Source: Gallionella sp.
GTDB taxonomy: Bacteria > Pseudomonadota > Gammaproteobacteria > Burkholderiales > Gallionellaceae
Reading direction: 5' to 3'
Assembly (NCBI GenBank): GCA_028699065.1
Contig: JAQVVH010000001.1
Span: 576,226-640,225, forward strand
Length of the DNA stretch: 64,000 bases
Shown: positions 9,761-19,366 of the stretch, in pieces
Position numbering within the stretch: the stretch's first letter is position 1
How the letters are laid out: every line of letters starts with the position of its first letter
Program-made: the position numbers and the translations under genes
Notes under the pieces: generated by a model
Database searches by the model: none
The model's input: the letters and a program-made list of their open reading frames with translations, nothing else
What the model was told of the DNA's origin: nothing

Positions 9761-12700
9761 CCCGTTCAGGCCGGACAGCATCTTTTCCATACGCTTGACC
9801 GACACAATCACCGGCGTCTTGAGTTCCTGCGCAAACAGGGAGACGCGCAACTCCTGCAACATCCAGCCGAAATCCGCGATGCGGGAATCCGTTCCCGCCG
9901 TCTGGCGCCGCTTGTTCCAGGCCTGCAATAACGGCTGCAACTGCGACTGGTTTTGCGCATCGCGTGCCGGGTTGGTGCGCAGTTTTTCGATGCGTAGCGT
10001 GATCGCTTTCAAATAGCGCGGGAGATGCTGCAGGCGCTCGAACGGCGTGCGGGACACAAAATTCTTATGCACCAAGCCTTCCAGCTGCGCGCGGATATCC
10101 TGCGCCGCCTGCGGATACGCTTTCAACTGTGGCAACGTTTTTTGCAGCCCCTGATACTCCGCCAGAATGGCGCTTAGCAGCCGGGCGATCTCCTGCGCAA
10201 TCAGCAGCAGGCGATTCTTGGCTTCCTTGCCGCGCGCCAGGAATTCAGTCTCGTTAACCGGCCAAGGATCGTTAAGACAGCAGCGGTCAAACGTTAGCGC
10301 GAGAATCTGCTGCTGCAACTCCTGCCAGGTACCGAACGGCATGAACAACATCCCCAGCCGTTGCGCATCCGGCAAGCTCTTCTCCAGATATTTAACCTGA
10401 TCTTTCAGCAACAGCATGAACAGGCGGCGCAGCCCGCCGCGGTGAGCTTCCTGCGCGGCCTCGCGCGTATCGAACGCGCGCAACTCGACCGCATCGCTAT
10501 CATCAACCAGCGCGTTGAACAGCGTGACCGGCTGCCCCGCACGGGTCACGCTACGGGTCTCTGAAAACACACCGAAATCCCAGCTTAGATGCCGCGAAAT
10601 ATCACGCTCGGGCGCGCTTTCCGGAGCAATTTCAGCGGCAATCGTCGCAGACACGCGCGGCGCGAATTCCGCCTGCAGAGAGGCAAACTGGCGCGACATA
10701 CCCAACTGTCGCCCGTGTTCGTCCATCACCCGAAAATTCATCAGCAGATGGGGCGGCAATTGCTCCAGCCGGAAAGCGTCCAACGGCACATCCAGCTGTT
10801 TCTGCTCGCGAATGTAACGTTGCAAAGCATTCAGTAGCGGGCCATTCAGGGGCGGCACCTCGCGGCAAAATGCCGCCGCAAATTCCGGCACCGGCACCAG
10901 ATGACGGCGGAGCCGCTGCGGCAAAGACTTGACCAGCTGCGTCACTTTTTCTGCCAGCAATCCCGGGACGAGCCACTCGCAACGCGCCGCACTGACTTGA
11001 TTGATTAATGCCAGCGGCACAGCCAATGTGATGCCATCGTCATTTTTGCCCGGTAAAAAATGATAGGCGAGGGCGAAACGGATGTTGTCGATTTTCAGTT
11101 GCGGTGGAAATTGCTCGGTCGTGATGCCGGCGGCCTCGTGCCGCATCAGATCGTCTCTTTGCAGGTATAACAGTTGTGGCGTATCGCGCTCGGCCTGTTT
11201 GCGCCAGTGCTCGAACGCTGCACCGTTGTGAATATCGGCCGGAATACGGCTGTCATAAAATGCAAAGATCAGTTCATCGTCCACCAGCACATCGGGACGG
11301 CGGGCCTTGTGTTCCAGCGCCTCGATGTCGCGGATCAGCTTCTGGTTGTGTGCAAAGAACGGCGCCCGTGTCTCGTACTCGCCGGCCACCAGCGCCTGAC
11401 GGATAAACACCGCTCTCGCTTCGGGCGGATTCATCGGCCCGTAATGCACGCGTTTCTTCGGGTTGATCACCAGCCCGTGCAATGTCGAACGCTTCCAGGC
11501 CGCAACCTGCGCCGCCTTTTTTTCCCAGTGCGGATCGAAATAATGCCGCTTGATCAGATGCGCACCAACTTCCTCCAGCCATCCCGGTTCGATACGCGCC
11601 ACGCAACGGGCGAACAGCCGGTGCGTCTCGGTCAGTTCGGCGGCCATCACCCACTTCGCCCCCTTCCTGGCCAAGACAGACTGGTTTCCGACCAGAAACT
11701 TGATCCCGCGCGCACCCAGATATTCGTAGCCTTCCACCGCCTTCATGCCGATATTGCCCAGCAGTCCACAAAGCAGGGCTTTGTGAATCTGTTCATAGCC
11801 GGCGGGTAATTCGTTCGAACGCAGCCCCATTTCCGAGACCTGGCCGTGCAACTGCTGGTGCAGCTCGAACCACTCGCGCAAACGCAGCGGCGAAAGAAAA
11901 TGCTTGCGGCATTCCTCGGCCAGCTGGCGGTTTGATTTTTTGTGTTGCACCGCTTCGCGAAACCAGCCCCACAACTTCAGATAGGCCAGAAAATCCGAGC
12001 GCTCGTCGGAAAACCGCTTGTGCGCCGTGTCTGCGGCTTCCTGCCGATCCAGCGGACGTTCGCGCGGATCCTGAACTGATAGCGCGCTGGCGATGATCAG
12101 AATCTCGCTCAAACACTGGTATTGCTTGCCGGCCAGCAGCAGCCGCGCGATTTTGGGATCAAGCGGCAATTTGGACAGCGCTTGTCCCGTTGGGGTCAGC
12201 TGCCGCTGTTCGTCCAGCGCGCCCAGTTCCGCGAGCAACTGGTAACCGTCGGCAATCATGCGCGGCGTGGGGGGCTCGATGAAGGGGAATTCCGCCACAT
12301 CGCCCAGATCGAGGGCGCTCATTCTCAGGATGACAGTGGCCAGCGATACCCGGAAAATTTCGGGATCGGTGAATTCACCGCGCTGCTGAAAATCCGCCTC
12401 TTCGTAGAGACGCACGCAGACGCCGCTCATCACCCGCCCGCAGCGCCCCGCCCGCTGATTGGCCGCCGCCCGTGAGATTTTCTCGATATGCAGCTGCTCG
12501 ACCTTTTGGCGCAGGCTGTAGCGGTTGACCCGCGCCAGACCGCAGTCGATCACGTAGCCGATATTCGGCACGGTCAGTGAGGTTTCCGCCACGTTGGTCG
12601 CCAGCACCACGCGGCGAACGCCGCTCGCCGGCTTGAAAACACGATCCTGCTCGGCCGCAGACAAGCGGGAAAACAGCGGCAGAATCTCGATCCCGCGCGG

Positions 12701-13525
12701 ATGGTGTTTCCGCAGCGCTTCGGCTGTCTCGCGAATCTCCCGTTCGCCCGGCAGGAACACCAGTACATCGCCGCGCAATCCGCCCGCCGCCAGTTCATCC
12801 AGCGCCGCGCTCACGGCCTGCGGCGTGTCTAGCGACGCACCCTCGGCATTTTCATGCGATGGCCGGTAGCGTATTTCAACCGGATAACTCCGTCCCGAAA
12901 CCTCGATGACCTGCGCGCCAAAATGGCGGGCAAAGCGGTCAGCATCCAGCGTGGCCGAGGTGATGATGAGTTTGAGGTCGGGACGGCGCGGCAGCAGCTG
13001 TTTCAGATAACCCAGCAAAAAATCGATGTTCAGCGACCGCTCGTGCGCTTCGTCGATGATCAGCGTGTCGTATTGCCTCAGCAGGGGATCGCTGTGAATT
13101 TCCGCCAGCAGAATGCCGTCGGTCATGAGTTTAATGCTGGTATCCGCCGACACCTTATCGTGGAAGCGCACCTTGTAACCGACCACGCCGCCGAGTTCTG
13201 ACTTCAACTCGGAAGCAATGCGGTTCGCCACCGACCGGGCCGCGACCCGGCGTGGCTGGGTGTGACCGATACAACCGCGCACACCGCGCCCCAGCGCCAA
13301 ACAAATCTTGGGCAGTTGCGTTGTTTTACCCGAGCCGGTTTCGCCGCAGACAATCACGACCTGGTGACATGCAATCGTCTCGGCCAGCAAATCGCGCCGA
13401 GCCACCACCGGTAAGTCGGCGGGAAATTCAATTTCTCCCAGCACATCGATTCGATGCTTGCGCTTCAGCGCGGCGGCGGATAAGACTTCGTTTGAATTCA
13501 TGTCGTCATAAGGAAAGAACCGCAT
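9758..13525 (-). CDS. hrpA: ATP-dependent RNA helicase HrpA
   Basis: A large DEAH-box helicase of 1255 residues, close to the E. coli length of 1300. Walker A is GETGSGKTTQ (61-70) and motif II is IIDEAHERSLN. SATLDADRFARHF and QRAGRCGR are motifs III and VI. The HA2/OB regions and the long HrpA-specific C-terminal domain (DUF3418) follow. It is linked to mRNA processing and to rescue of stalled ribosomes. ATG 13525 is used; ATG 13501 (MNSNEVL) is equally possible, and neither has a strong ribosome binding site. Downstream mqo lies 24 bp away. Confidence 0.95.
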   Translation of the reverse strand: MRFFPYDDMNSNEVLSAAALKRKHRIDVLGEIEFPADLPVVARRDLLAETIACHQVVIVCGETGSGKTTQLPKICLALGRGVRGCIGHTQPRRVAARSVANRIASELKSELGGVVGYKVRFHDKVSADTSIKLMTDGILLAEIHSDPLLRQYDTLIIDEAHERSLNIDFLLGYLKQLLPRRPDLKLIITSATLDADRFARHFGAQVIEVSGRSYPVEIRYRPSHENAEGASLDTPQAVSAALDELAAGGLRGDVLVFLPGEREIRETAEALRKHHPRGIEILPLFSRLSAAEQDRVFKPASGVRRVVLATNVAETSLTVPNIGYVIDCGLARVNRYSLRQKVEQLHIEKISRAAANQRAGRCGRVMSGVCVRLYEEADFQQRGEFTDPEIFRVSLATVILRMSALDLGDVAEFPFIEPPTPRMIADGYQLLAELGALDEQRQLTPTGQALSKLPLDPKIARLLLAGKQYQCLSEILIIASALSVQDPRERPLDRQEAADTAHKRFSDERSDFLAYLKLWGWFREAVQHKKSNRQLAEECRKHFLSPLRLREWFELHQQLHGQVSEMGLRSNELPAGYEQIHKALLCGLLGNIGMKAVEGYEYLGARGIKFLVGNQSVLARKGAKWVMAAELTETHRLFARCVARIEPGWLEEVGAHLIKRHYFDPHWEKKAAQVAAWKRSTLHGLVINPKKRVHYGPMNPPEARAVFIRQALVAGEYETRAPFFAHNQKLIRDIEALEHKARRPDVLVDDELIFAFYDSRIPADIHNGAAFEHWRKQAERDTPQLLYLQRDDLMRHEAAGITTEQFPPQLKIDNIRFALAYHFLPGKNDDGITLAVPLALINQVSAARCEWLVPGLLAEKVTQLVKSLPQRLRRHLVPVPEFAAAFCREVPPLNGPLLNALQRYIREQKQLDVPLDAFRLEQLPPHLLMNFRVMDEHGRQLGMSRQFASLQAEFAPRVSATIAAEIAPESAPERDISRHLSWDFGVFSETRSVTRAGQPVTLFNALVDDSDAVELRAFDTREAAQEAHRGGLRRLFMLLLKDQVKYLEKSLPDAQRLGMLFMPFGTWQELQQQILALTFDRCCLNDPWPVNETEFLARGKEAKNRLLLIAQEIARLLSAILAEYQGLQKTLPQLKAYPQAAQDIRAQLEGLVHKNFVSRTPFERLQHLPRYLKAITLRIEKLRTNPARDAQNQSQLQPLLQAWNKRRQTAGTDSRIADFGWMLQELRVSLFAQELKTPVIVSVKRMEKMLSGLNG

Positions 13526-13606
13526 CGCACCGGCCCAGATTTTGGCGCAAAGCGGCGGCAGGCATTTTCGTAAGAACAGTTGGTACTGAACCGGAGAATC
13601 CGTTAC

Positions 13607-14611
13607 TCAGCTAACAACCCGATTTCTCCCGGTGCGTTTTGCCTCGTACAATCTGTCGTCCGCCCGTTTAATCCAGTCATCGCGTTGCTCGCCCTTTGTG
13701 TATTCGGCGACACCAATGCTGGCCGTGGTAATCAACCCCGGATAGGAATGCAAATCCTTCAGCAGATTCTCTGCAATCGCGACCGCCCCGCTGCGTCCGG
13801 TATCAAACAGAAGCACCAGGAATTCCTCGCCACCGTTTCTGAAAATCTTGTCGGTACAACGAAACCTTTTTTTCAGCAATTCTGCAAAATTTCGTAGCAC
13901 CCGGTCGCCGCCATCATGGCCATGCTCATCGTTTATCTTCTTGAAATGATCAAGGTCCACGGCCAGGATAGTCATCGGAATTTGGCTGCGATGATTCTGT
14001 TGAACCGAGTCATCCAACGACTGACTGAGGGTCATCCGGTTCAACAGACCTGTGAGCGCATCCGTGATGGCCGCGCCCTTAAGCTGCTCCTGTTGTTTCT
14101 CGATAATGGCAATAAAGGAAGCCACGAAGAGATTCATGACCACCATTGCGGCAATTATCCGTATGAACACCTGAAAATCCACATCCCCGAAGAATACAAA
14201 CGCAACTGCACCCATAAATATGGCGTTAGTAACAACCGCCTGACGCAGGGCGAGCAAGAGATAAAAAAACGTTATCACCGGATAGAGCCAGAATGCCGCA
14301 AGCACTCCGTGAACGTGGAATGCAAATCCAATCCCTATAAACAAGGTGGGAACCAGGATAAATCGCACCGTTTTCATGGCACTTCTGTCTTTGGCCAGCA
14401 GCCACGCTGCATAACCGCAAACCGTCGCGACCCAAATCGCAACGACCCCCATCGCGGCATGTCCGTTGCGAAAATTGACGAAAGCCCCAAGCAACAACAC
14501 CACCGCGATTACCGCAGCAGAGATCCTCGTTGTGTTCGCACGGAAACACTGCCCAGAATCGATCGGGTAATCATTATCTTCCAGCAGGACGGCAGAGAAA
14601 TCAAACCTCAT
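13607..14611 (-). CDS. membrane-bound diguanylate cyclase (GGEEF)
   Basis: A 334-residue protein with about six hydrophobic segments in the first 175 residues. The GGDEF domain begins at DALTGLLNRMTLSQSL. The active-site signature is GGEEF (FRNGGEEFLVLL), a catalytically competent variant. RCTD lies exactly five residues before it, which is the inhibitory I-site, so product feedback by c-di-GMP is likely. The frame opens upstream at a TTG (14665); ATG 14611 gives a sensible N-terminus. A perfect 6-1-6 inverted repeat lies at 14652-14664 in the upstream region. Signal sensed is unknown. Confidence 0.88.
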   Translation of the reverse strand: MRFDFSAVLLEDNDYPIDSGQCFRANTTRISAAVIAVVLLLGAFVNFRNGHAAMGVVAIWVATVCGYAAWLLAKDRSAMKTVRFILVPTLFIGIGFAFHVHGVLAAFWLYPVITFFYLLLALRQAVVTNAIFMGAVAFVFFGDVDFQVFIRIIAAMVVMNLFVASFIAIIEKQQEQLKGAAITDALTGLLNRMTLSQSLDDSVQQNHRSQIPMTILAVDLDHFKKINDEHGHDGGDRVLRNFAELLKKRFRCTDKIFRNGGEEFLVLLFDTGRSGAVAIAENLLKDLHSYPGLITTASIGVAEYTKGEQRDDWIKRADDRLYEAKRTGRNRVVS

Positions 14612-14693
14612 TCCACATTTCCCAATATTTTCGCCCAAGAATTCTAACTCATGAGACCGTCTCAAGTAGCGACAACCCTAATTGGTGAAAAGA

Positions 14694-14721
14694 AAAAGCA
14701 CTTGCGACTGCAAGTGCTTTT
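14694..14721 (-). terminator. intrinsic terminator after tRNA-Ile (rpsU-rpoD operon end)
   Basis: A 12 bp stem AAAAGCACTTGC/GCAAGTGCTTTT with a 4 nt loop. On the minus strand it is followed by TTCTTTT. It starts 3 bp after the tRNA CCA end. Confidence 0.9.
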
Positions 14722-14723
14722 AT

Positions 14724-14800
14724 TGGTGGGCCCACCAGGACTTGAACCTGGGACCAAAGGATTATGAGTCCTCTGCTCTAACCAACTGAGCTATAGGCCC
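14724..14800 (-). tRNA. ileX: tRNA-Ile(CAU), lysidine type
   Basis: 77 nt including an encoded CCA. Acceptor GGGCCTA pairs with TGGGCCC (one G-U). The anticodon arm contains GACTCATAATC with anticodon CAT. That arm is characteristic of the minor isoleucine tRNA whose C34 becomes lysidine to read AUA, rather than a methionine tRNA. It begins 8 bp after the rpoD stop, so it is probably co-transcribed with rpoD. Confidence 0.93.
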
Positions 14801-14808
14801 GAAAGCGT

Positions 14809-16737
14809 TTAACCTTCGCTGTCGAGGAAGCTTTTGAGCCGCTCGGAACGCGACGGATGACGCAGCTTGCGCAGCGCCTTGGCTTCAATCTGGCGGATGC
14901 GCTCGCGGGTCACATCGAACTGCTTACCCACTTCCTCCAGCGTATGGTCGGTATTCATTTCGATCCCAAAACGCATGCGCAGCACCTTGGCTTCACGCTG
15001 GGTCAGACTGTCGAGAATTTCCTTGGTGACATCGCTCAAACTATCGTAGATCGCGGCATCGATCGGTGCCGTGGTGTTCTGATCTTCGATGAAATCACCC
15101 AAATGGGAATCATCGTCGTCGCCAACCGGGGTTTCCATGGAAATCGGCTCTTTGGCGATCTTGAGGATTTTGTGAATCTTGTCCTCCGGCATTTCCATTT
15201 TTTCCGCCAGCGTTGCGGCATCGGGCTCCAGACCGGTTTCCTGCAAAATCTGGCGCGAAATACGGTTCATCTTGTTGATCGTCTCGATCATGTGCACCGG
15301 AATACGGATGGTGCGCGCCTGATCGGCGATCGAGCGGGTGATGGCCTGGCGAATCCACCAGGTGGCGTAGGTCGAAAACTTGTAGCCGCGACGATATTCA
15401 AACTTGTCCACGGCTTTCATCAGGCCGATGTTGCCTTCCTGGATCAAATCGAGGAACTGCAAACCGCGGTTGGTATATTTCTTGGCAATCGAGATCACCA
15501 GACGCAAGTTAGCCTCGATCATGTCACGCTTGGCCCGGCGTGCCTTGGCTTCGCCGTTGGTCATCTGCTTGTTGATTTCCTTGAGATCCTTGATCGGAAT
15601 CCCGACACGCTGCTGCAGATCATAAAGCTTGCGCTGCTGTTCCACGACGGCATGCTGAAAATGTGTCAGCGCTTCGACATAGGGCTTGCCTGTCGTGAGC
15701 TCGTGCGTAACCCATTCAAAATTGATTTCATTTCCCGGGAATGTCTTGATGAAATGCTGGCGCGGCATACGACTCTTGCTCACGCACAGATCCTGAATCG
15801 CGCGCTCCGAACGACGCACCTCATCCACAAGATTGCGCATGGTGTCGCACAGAATGTCCACCTGTTTGACGGAAAACCGGAAGCCCATCAACGCTTCGGA
15901 AATTTCATCCTGCAGCTTGTCGTATTGCTTGCTGCGGTAACCGTAACGCTCATAGGCGCGCCCCATCTTGGTAAACAGCGTGGCAATGGCCGTAAAACGC
16001 AGCAGCGCATCTTCTCTCATTTGAGCCAGATTGGCGGCCGCGGCGGCGGCGCTAGCATCCTCGTCATCCGCGTCATCGCTGTCGTCTTCGTCGGCAGCAT
16101 CATCGCTGGAGGAATCCTCACTGTCAGAACCAATCACGGCCTCGTCTTCGCCATCAACAAAGCCGTCGATCAGCTCGTCGATGCGCATTTCTTCGCGTTC
16201 AACCTTGGCAGCAAGCGCAAGAATTTCGGCAATCGTCGCCGGGCAAGCGGAAATGGCCTGAATCATGTGCTTCAGGCCCTCCTCAATACGCTTGGCAATC
16301 TCGATTTCCTTTTCGCGCGTCAGCAGCTCCACCGTGCCCATCTCACGCATATACATACGCACGGGATCGGTGGTGCGGCCAAATTCAGAATCAACGCTGG
16401 ACAAGGCTGCCTCGGCTTCTTCCGCGGCATCTTCATCCGCGACCGCGGGCGCGTTCTCGGTCATGATCAGGGACTCACTATCGGGTGCGACGTCGCACAC
16501 GCTAATGCCCATATCATTGATCATGCTGACCACGCCCTCGATCTGCTCGACCTCGAGCATGTCAGGCAAATGGTCGTTGATTTCCGCGTAAGTCAGGTAA
16601 CCGCGCTCTTTGCCGAGCACGATCAGGGCTTTCAGCCGGGTGCGGCGCGCCTCGATATCCTGCTGGGGATCGACCGCAGGCTGTTCGAGGACAGCCGTTT
16701 TCTTGTCCTGCTTCTTCTTGTCTTTGGATACTGCCAT
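14809..16737 (-). CDS. rpoD: RNA polymerase primary sigma factor sigma-70
   Basis: Directs RNA polymerase to housekeeping promoters. Region 1.1, the large non-conserved region, region 2 ([20 protein letters not shown]), the 2.4 helix ([17 protein letters not shown]) and region 4 ([16 protein letters not shown]) are all present. The non-conserved region contains a very acidic Asp/Ser stretch ending in seven Ala residues, unlike its neighbours. I chose ATG 16737 ([10 protein letters not shown]) over 16758 because GGAG lies about 10 nt upstream of it. Its own promoter candidate lies at 16780-16785. Confidence 0.97.
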   Translation of the reverse strand: MAVSKDKKKQDKKTAVLEQPAVDPQQDIEARRTRLKALIVLGKERGYLTYAEINDHLPDMLEVEQIEGVVSMINDMGISVCDVAPDSESLIMTENAPAVADEDAAEEAEAALSSVDSEFGRTTDPVRMYMREMGTVELLTREKEIEIAKRIEEGLKHMIQAISACPATIAEILALAAKVEREEMRIDELIDGFVDGEDEAVIGSDSEDSSSDDAADEDDSDDADDEDASAAAAAANLAQMREDALLRFTAIATLFTKMGRAYERYGYRSKQYDKLQDEISEALMGFRFSVKQVDILCDTMRNLVDEVRRSERAIQDLCVSKSRMPRQHFIKTFPGNEINFEWVTHELTTGKPYVEALTHFQHAVVEQQRKLYDLQQRVGIPIKDLKEINKQMTNGEAKARRAKRDMIEANLRLVISIAKKYTNRGLQFLDLIQEGNIGLMKAVDKFEYRRGYKFSTYATWWIRQAITRSIADQARTIRIPVHMIETINKMNRISRQILQETGLEPDAATLAEKMEMPEDKIHKILKIAKEPISMETPVGDDDDSHLGDFIEDQNTTAPIDAAIYDSLSDVTKEILDSLTQREAKVLRMRFGIEMNTDHTLEEVGKQFDVTRERIRQIEAKALRKLRHPSRSERLKSFLDSEG

Positions 16738-16779
16738 GGTATGAATTCTCCGGTGCATAATTGCGTGGAAAAGCGGCGG

Positions 16780-16785
16780 ATTATA
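16780..16785 (-). promoter_or_regulatory. candidate -10 box of rpoD
   Basis: A consensus TATAAT on the minus strand followed by CCGCCGC. It sits in the 96 bp between the dnaG stop and the rpoD start. The -35 is weak. It would give sigma-70 synthesis independent of rpsU. Confidence 0.5.
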
Positions 16786-16833
16786 CTCGATTTCCCGTGA
16801 TTCTCCATGCCGGACAGTTCCCTGTCCGGCAAG

Positions 16834-18558
16834 TCAGCGTTGCAGCAGCTGTAAATATTGTTCGCGTTCGACGCTGGTCAAGCCGGCCAAACCTGCCTGC
16901 ATAACCTTCTGTTGCAGCACTTCAAACTGGCGACGGCGGCGCGACTCCCCCATGTGGGCAAGCAAGCCCTCGAACTCGGCATTCACATCAAAAGCCTCGC
17001 CCCAGTGCAGCATATCCGCCTCAATCTCGGCCAGCACGCGTTCATGCGGACTCGCCTGAAACATCTGGGTCAGCGCGGCGCCACTCATGGCATAGTCTGT
17101 TTCCCGAAGCACCAGCAACAGCGCCTGCAGCAATTCGGCATCCGCCCCCTCGCACTGCCAGTCGGCCGGCAACTGCCGGGCCAGTGCGGGCTGTGCAATC
17201 AGACACTGCAACAGCAAACGCTGCGACGAAAGAGCAACCCGACGGGATCGTCCCGGGAGCGGACGCACCGACTTGACCAGCGACTTGATCTCGAACAAGG
17301 CCTCCAGTTCTGCCTGGCTGATCCCGGCGAGGGCGGCAACTTCCTTGCGCAGCAGCAGTGCCGAAGTGGGGGCGCTAATAGCTATTAACAAGGGCTTGGC
17401 ACGCTGCAACAATTGATTGCGCCCTTCCTGGCTTTGCAAATTCAGCCCCGTACTGATTTCCTGCAGTAGATAAACCGACAACGACAGCGCTCCGACTATT
17501 TGCTGCTCGAAGGCCGCGCGGCCAAATTCCCGAATAAAACTGTCCGGATCATGCTCGGCCGGTAAAAACAGGAAGCTGATCCGCTTGCCGTCCTGCAGCA
17601 AGGGCAACGCATTTTCCAGCGCGCGCCAAGCAGCCCGTCGTCCGGCCTTATCGCCGTCGAAACTGAAAATAATGTGCCCGGTCAGACGTAACAGTTTCTG
17701 CACGTGGTAAGGCGTGGTTGCCGTACCGAGCGTGGCCACCGCATAGCCAACCCCCTGCTGGGCGAGCGCGACGACATCCATATAGCCTTCGACCACCAGC
17801 ACCTGCTGTGCCTCGCGGATAGCTTTTTGCGCCTGGTACAGACCGTACAGTTCACGCCCCTTTTCAAACAGGGACGTTTCCGGAGAGTTCAGATATTTGG
17901 GTTCGCCCTTGTCCAACACCCGGCCGCCGAACCCGACAATCTGGCCACGCGCATTGGCAATCGGAAACATGATGCGATCGCGAAAACGGTCGTAACGCTT
18001 ACCCTCTTCGGAGGTGATGACCAGACCGGTTTCCTGCAACATCGTGTTCTGGTAATCCGGGAATGCCGTCGCCAATCCCTGCCACGCTTCCGGCGCGTAC
18101 CCCAATCCAAAGCGCGCGGCGATTTCACCGCTGAGTCCGCGCCCTTTCAGATAATCGATCGCGCGTGGAGATTGTTTGAGCTGCTCGCGGTAGTACCCCG
18201 CCGCAGTCTGCATGACTTCGTACAAATCGGTCGCGACTTTCTGGCGAATTTCGCCGGCCGCCGGCCGTTCGGCCGGCACTTCCAGTCCAACGCCGCGCGC
18301 AAGTTCTTCCACGGCATCCACAAAACCCATCCCGGCATGCTCCATGACAAAACCAATCGCCGTGCCATGCGCGCCGCAACCGAAGCAATGGTAAAACTGC
18401 TTGGCTTGGCTGACCGTAAAAGAGGGGGATTTTTCGTTGTGGAACGGACAACAGGCGACAAAATTCGCGCCCGCTTTTTTGAGCGGCACATAGCGCTCGA
18501 TGACGTCGACAATATCGAGACGGTTCAGCAAATCCTGGATGAAACTTTTCGGAATCAA
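16834..18558 (-). CDS. dnaG: DNA primase
   Basis: Makes RNA primers at the replication fork. The N-terminal zinc ribbon is CCPFHNEKSPSF...CFGCGAH. The TOPRIM core contains VVEGYMDVVAL and FDGDKAGRRAA. The C-terminal helicase-binding domain follows. The frame is open to a TTG at 18585. I chose TTG 18558 because GAAGGG lies 7 nt upstream and translation then begins MIPKSFIQDLL, the usual betaproteobacterial DnaG start. Second enzymatic gene of the rpsU-yqeY-dnaG-rpoD operon. Confidence 0.95.
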   Translation of the reverse strand: MIPKSFIQDLLNRLDIVDVIERYVPLKKAGANFVACCPFHNEKSPSFTVSQAKQFYHCFGCGAHGTAIGFVMEHAGMGFVDAVEELARGVGLEVPAERPAAGEIRQKVATDLYEVMQTAAGYYREQLKQSPRAIDYLKGRGLSGEIAARFGLGYAPEAWQGLATAFPDYQNTMLQETGLVITSEEGKRYDRFRDRIMFPIANARGQIVGFGGRVLDKGEPKYLNSPETSLFEKGRELYGLYQAQKAIREAQQVLVVEGYMDVVALAQQGVGYAVATLGTATTPYHVQKLLRLTGHIIFSFDGDKAGRRAAWRALENALPLLQDGKRISFLFLPAEHDPDSFIREFGRAAFEQQIVGALSLSVYLLQEISTGLNLQSQEGRNQLLQRAKPLLIAISAPTSALLLRKEVAALAGISQAELEALFEIKSLVKSVRPLPGRSRRVALSSQRLLLQCLIAQPALARQLPADWQCEGADAELLQALLLVLRETDYAMSGAALTQMFQASPHERVLAEIEADMLHWGEAFDVNAEFEGLLAHMGESRRRRQFEVLQQKVMQAGLAGLTSVEREQYLQLLQR

Positions 18559-18602
18559 GTCAGCACCCTTCGCTCGTCCGCCCAAACGGACTGGCCGGAA
18601 AT

Positions 18603-19052
18603 TTATTTGCCGCTGAGTCGAGCCTTGATCAAACCGGAGACTTTACCCATGTCGGCGCGCCCGGCCAACTTGGGTTTAAGCGCGCCCATGACCTTGCCCA
18701 TATCCTGCGGGCCGGCGGCACCCGTCGCGACGATGGCTGCATCAATCGCCGTTGAGATTTCCGCTTCGGTCATTTGCTGCGGCATATAGGTCTGCAATAC
18801 GCCGATTTCAAATTTCTCGACATCCGCCAATTCCTGACGCCCGGCGGCTTCATATTGGCCAATGGAGTCGCGCCGCTGTTTCAGCATTTTTTCGATGATC
18901 GCGATGACGTCGGCATCCGAAAGCTCAATACGCTCGTCCACTTCGCGCTGTTTCAGCGCCGCCAGCAAAAGACGAATAGCCCCGAGGCGGGCCATATCCC
19001 TGGCACGCATCGCGGCTTTCATATCATCGCTGATTTGCTGCTTTAAACTCAT
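18603..19052 (-). CDS. yqeY: GatB/YqeY-domain protein
   Basis: A 149-residue helical protein of the YqeY family, related to the tail domain of the GatB amidotransferase subunit. It starts MSLKQQISDDMKAAMRARD and has the conserved ending DMGKVMGALKPKLAGRADM. The exact function is unknown; tRNA binding is suspected from the GatB relationship. Its position between rpsU and dnaG is conserved in many proteobacteria. Confidence 0.92.
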   Translation of the reverse strand: MSLKQQISDDMKAAMRARDMARLGAIRLLLAALKQREVDERIELSDADVIAIIEKMLKQRRDSIGQYEAAGRQELADVEKFEIGVLQTYMPQQMTEAEISTAIDAAIVATGAAGPQDMGKVMGALKPKLAGRADMGKVSGLIKARLSGK

Positions 19053-19061
19053 CGCACAGCA

Positions 19062-19079
19062 GCCTGCCTGACGGCAGGC
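19062..19079 (-). promoter_or_regulatory. GC hairpin between rpsU and yqeY (possible attenuator)
   Basis: GCCTGCC-TGAC-GGCAGGC, a 7 bp all-GC-rich stem 2 bp after the rpsU stop and without a T run. E. coli has an internal terminator after rpsU in the equivalent operon, which lets S21 be made in excess over primase. This hairpin could play a similar role or stabilise the rpsU 3' end (inference). Confidence 0.45.
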
Positions 19080-19081
19080 GA

Positions 19082-19294
19082 TTAGTACATGCGCGGAGGC
19101 AGGGTCTGGCTACGCAGACGCTTGTAGTGGCGCTTCACGGCGGCAGCCAGCTTGCGCTTGCGCTCCGAAGTGGGCTTTTCGTAAAACTCGCGGGCACGCA
19201 GATCTGTCAGCAGGCCGGTTTTTTCGACGGCGCGCTTGAAACGACGCATGGCGACTTCAAACGGTTCGTTTTCTTTTACACGTACGGTTGTCAT
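19082..19294 (-). CDS. rpsU: 30S ribosomal protein S21
   Basis: A 70-residue, very basic small-subunit protein ([20 protein letters not shown]...LPPRMY). The frame opens seven codons earlier at 19315. ATG 19294 has an AAGAGGTAG ribosome binding site and matches the family length. First gene of the macromolecular-synthesis operon, with a clear promoter directly upstream. Confidence 0.97.
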   Translation of the reverse strand: MTTVRVKENEPFEVAMRRFKRAVEKTGLLTDLRAREFYEKPTSERKRKLAAAVKRHYKRLRSQTLPPRMY

Positions 19295-19330
19295 GAATGA
19301 ACTACCTCTTACCAAAAATTCGAGGGCGCG

Positions 19331-19359
19331 ATTCTACAGAACTCGCCCGACACACACAA
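19331..19359 (-). promoter_or_regulatory. promoter of the rpsU-yqeY-dnaG-rpoD operon
   Basis: On the minus strand: TTGTGT (19354-19359), a 17 bp spacer, TAGAAT (19331-19336), then the GC-rich discriminator CGCGCCC. It lies in the 72 bp between tyrS and rpsU. Confidence 0.75.
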
Positions 19360-19366
19360 CCGGTAT

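Noticed and set aside
14724..14800. tRNA-Met reading of the CAT anticodon
   Set aside because: The GACTCATAATC anticodon arm is that of lysidine-type tRNA-Ile2, not initiator or elongator tRNA-Met.
14857..16800. 647-codon open frame antisense to rpoD
   Set aside because: It mirrors rpoD exactly, has no recognisable domain, and arises from GC-rich codon use on the coding strand.
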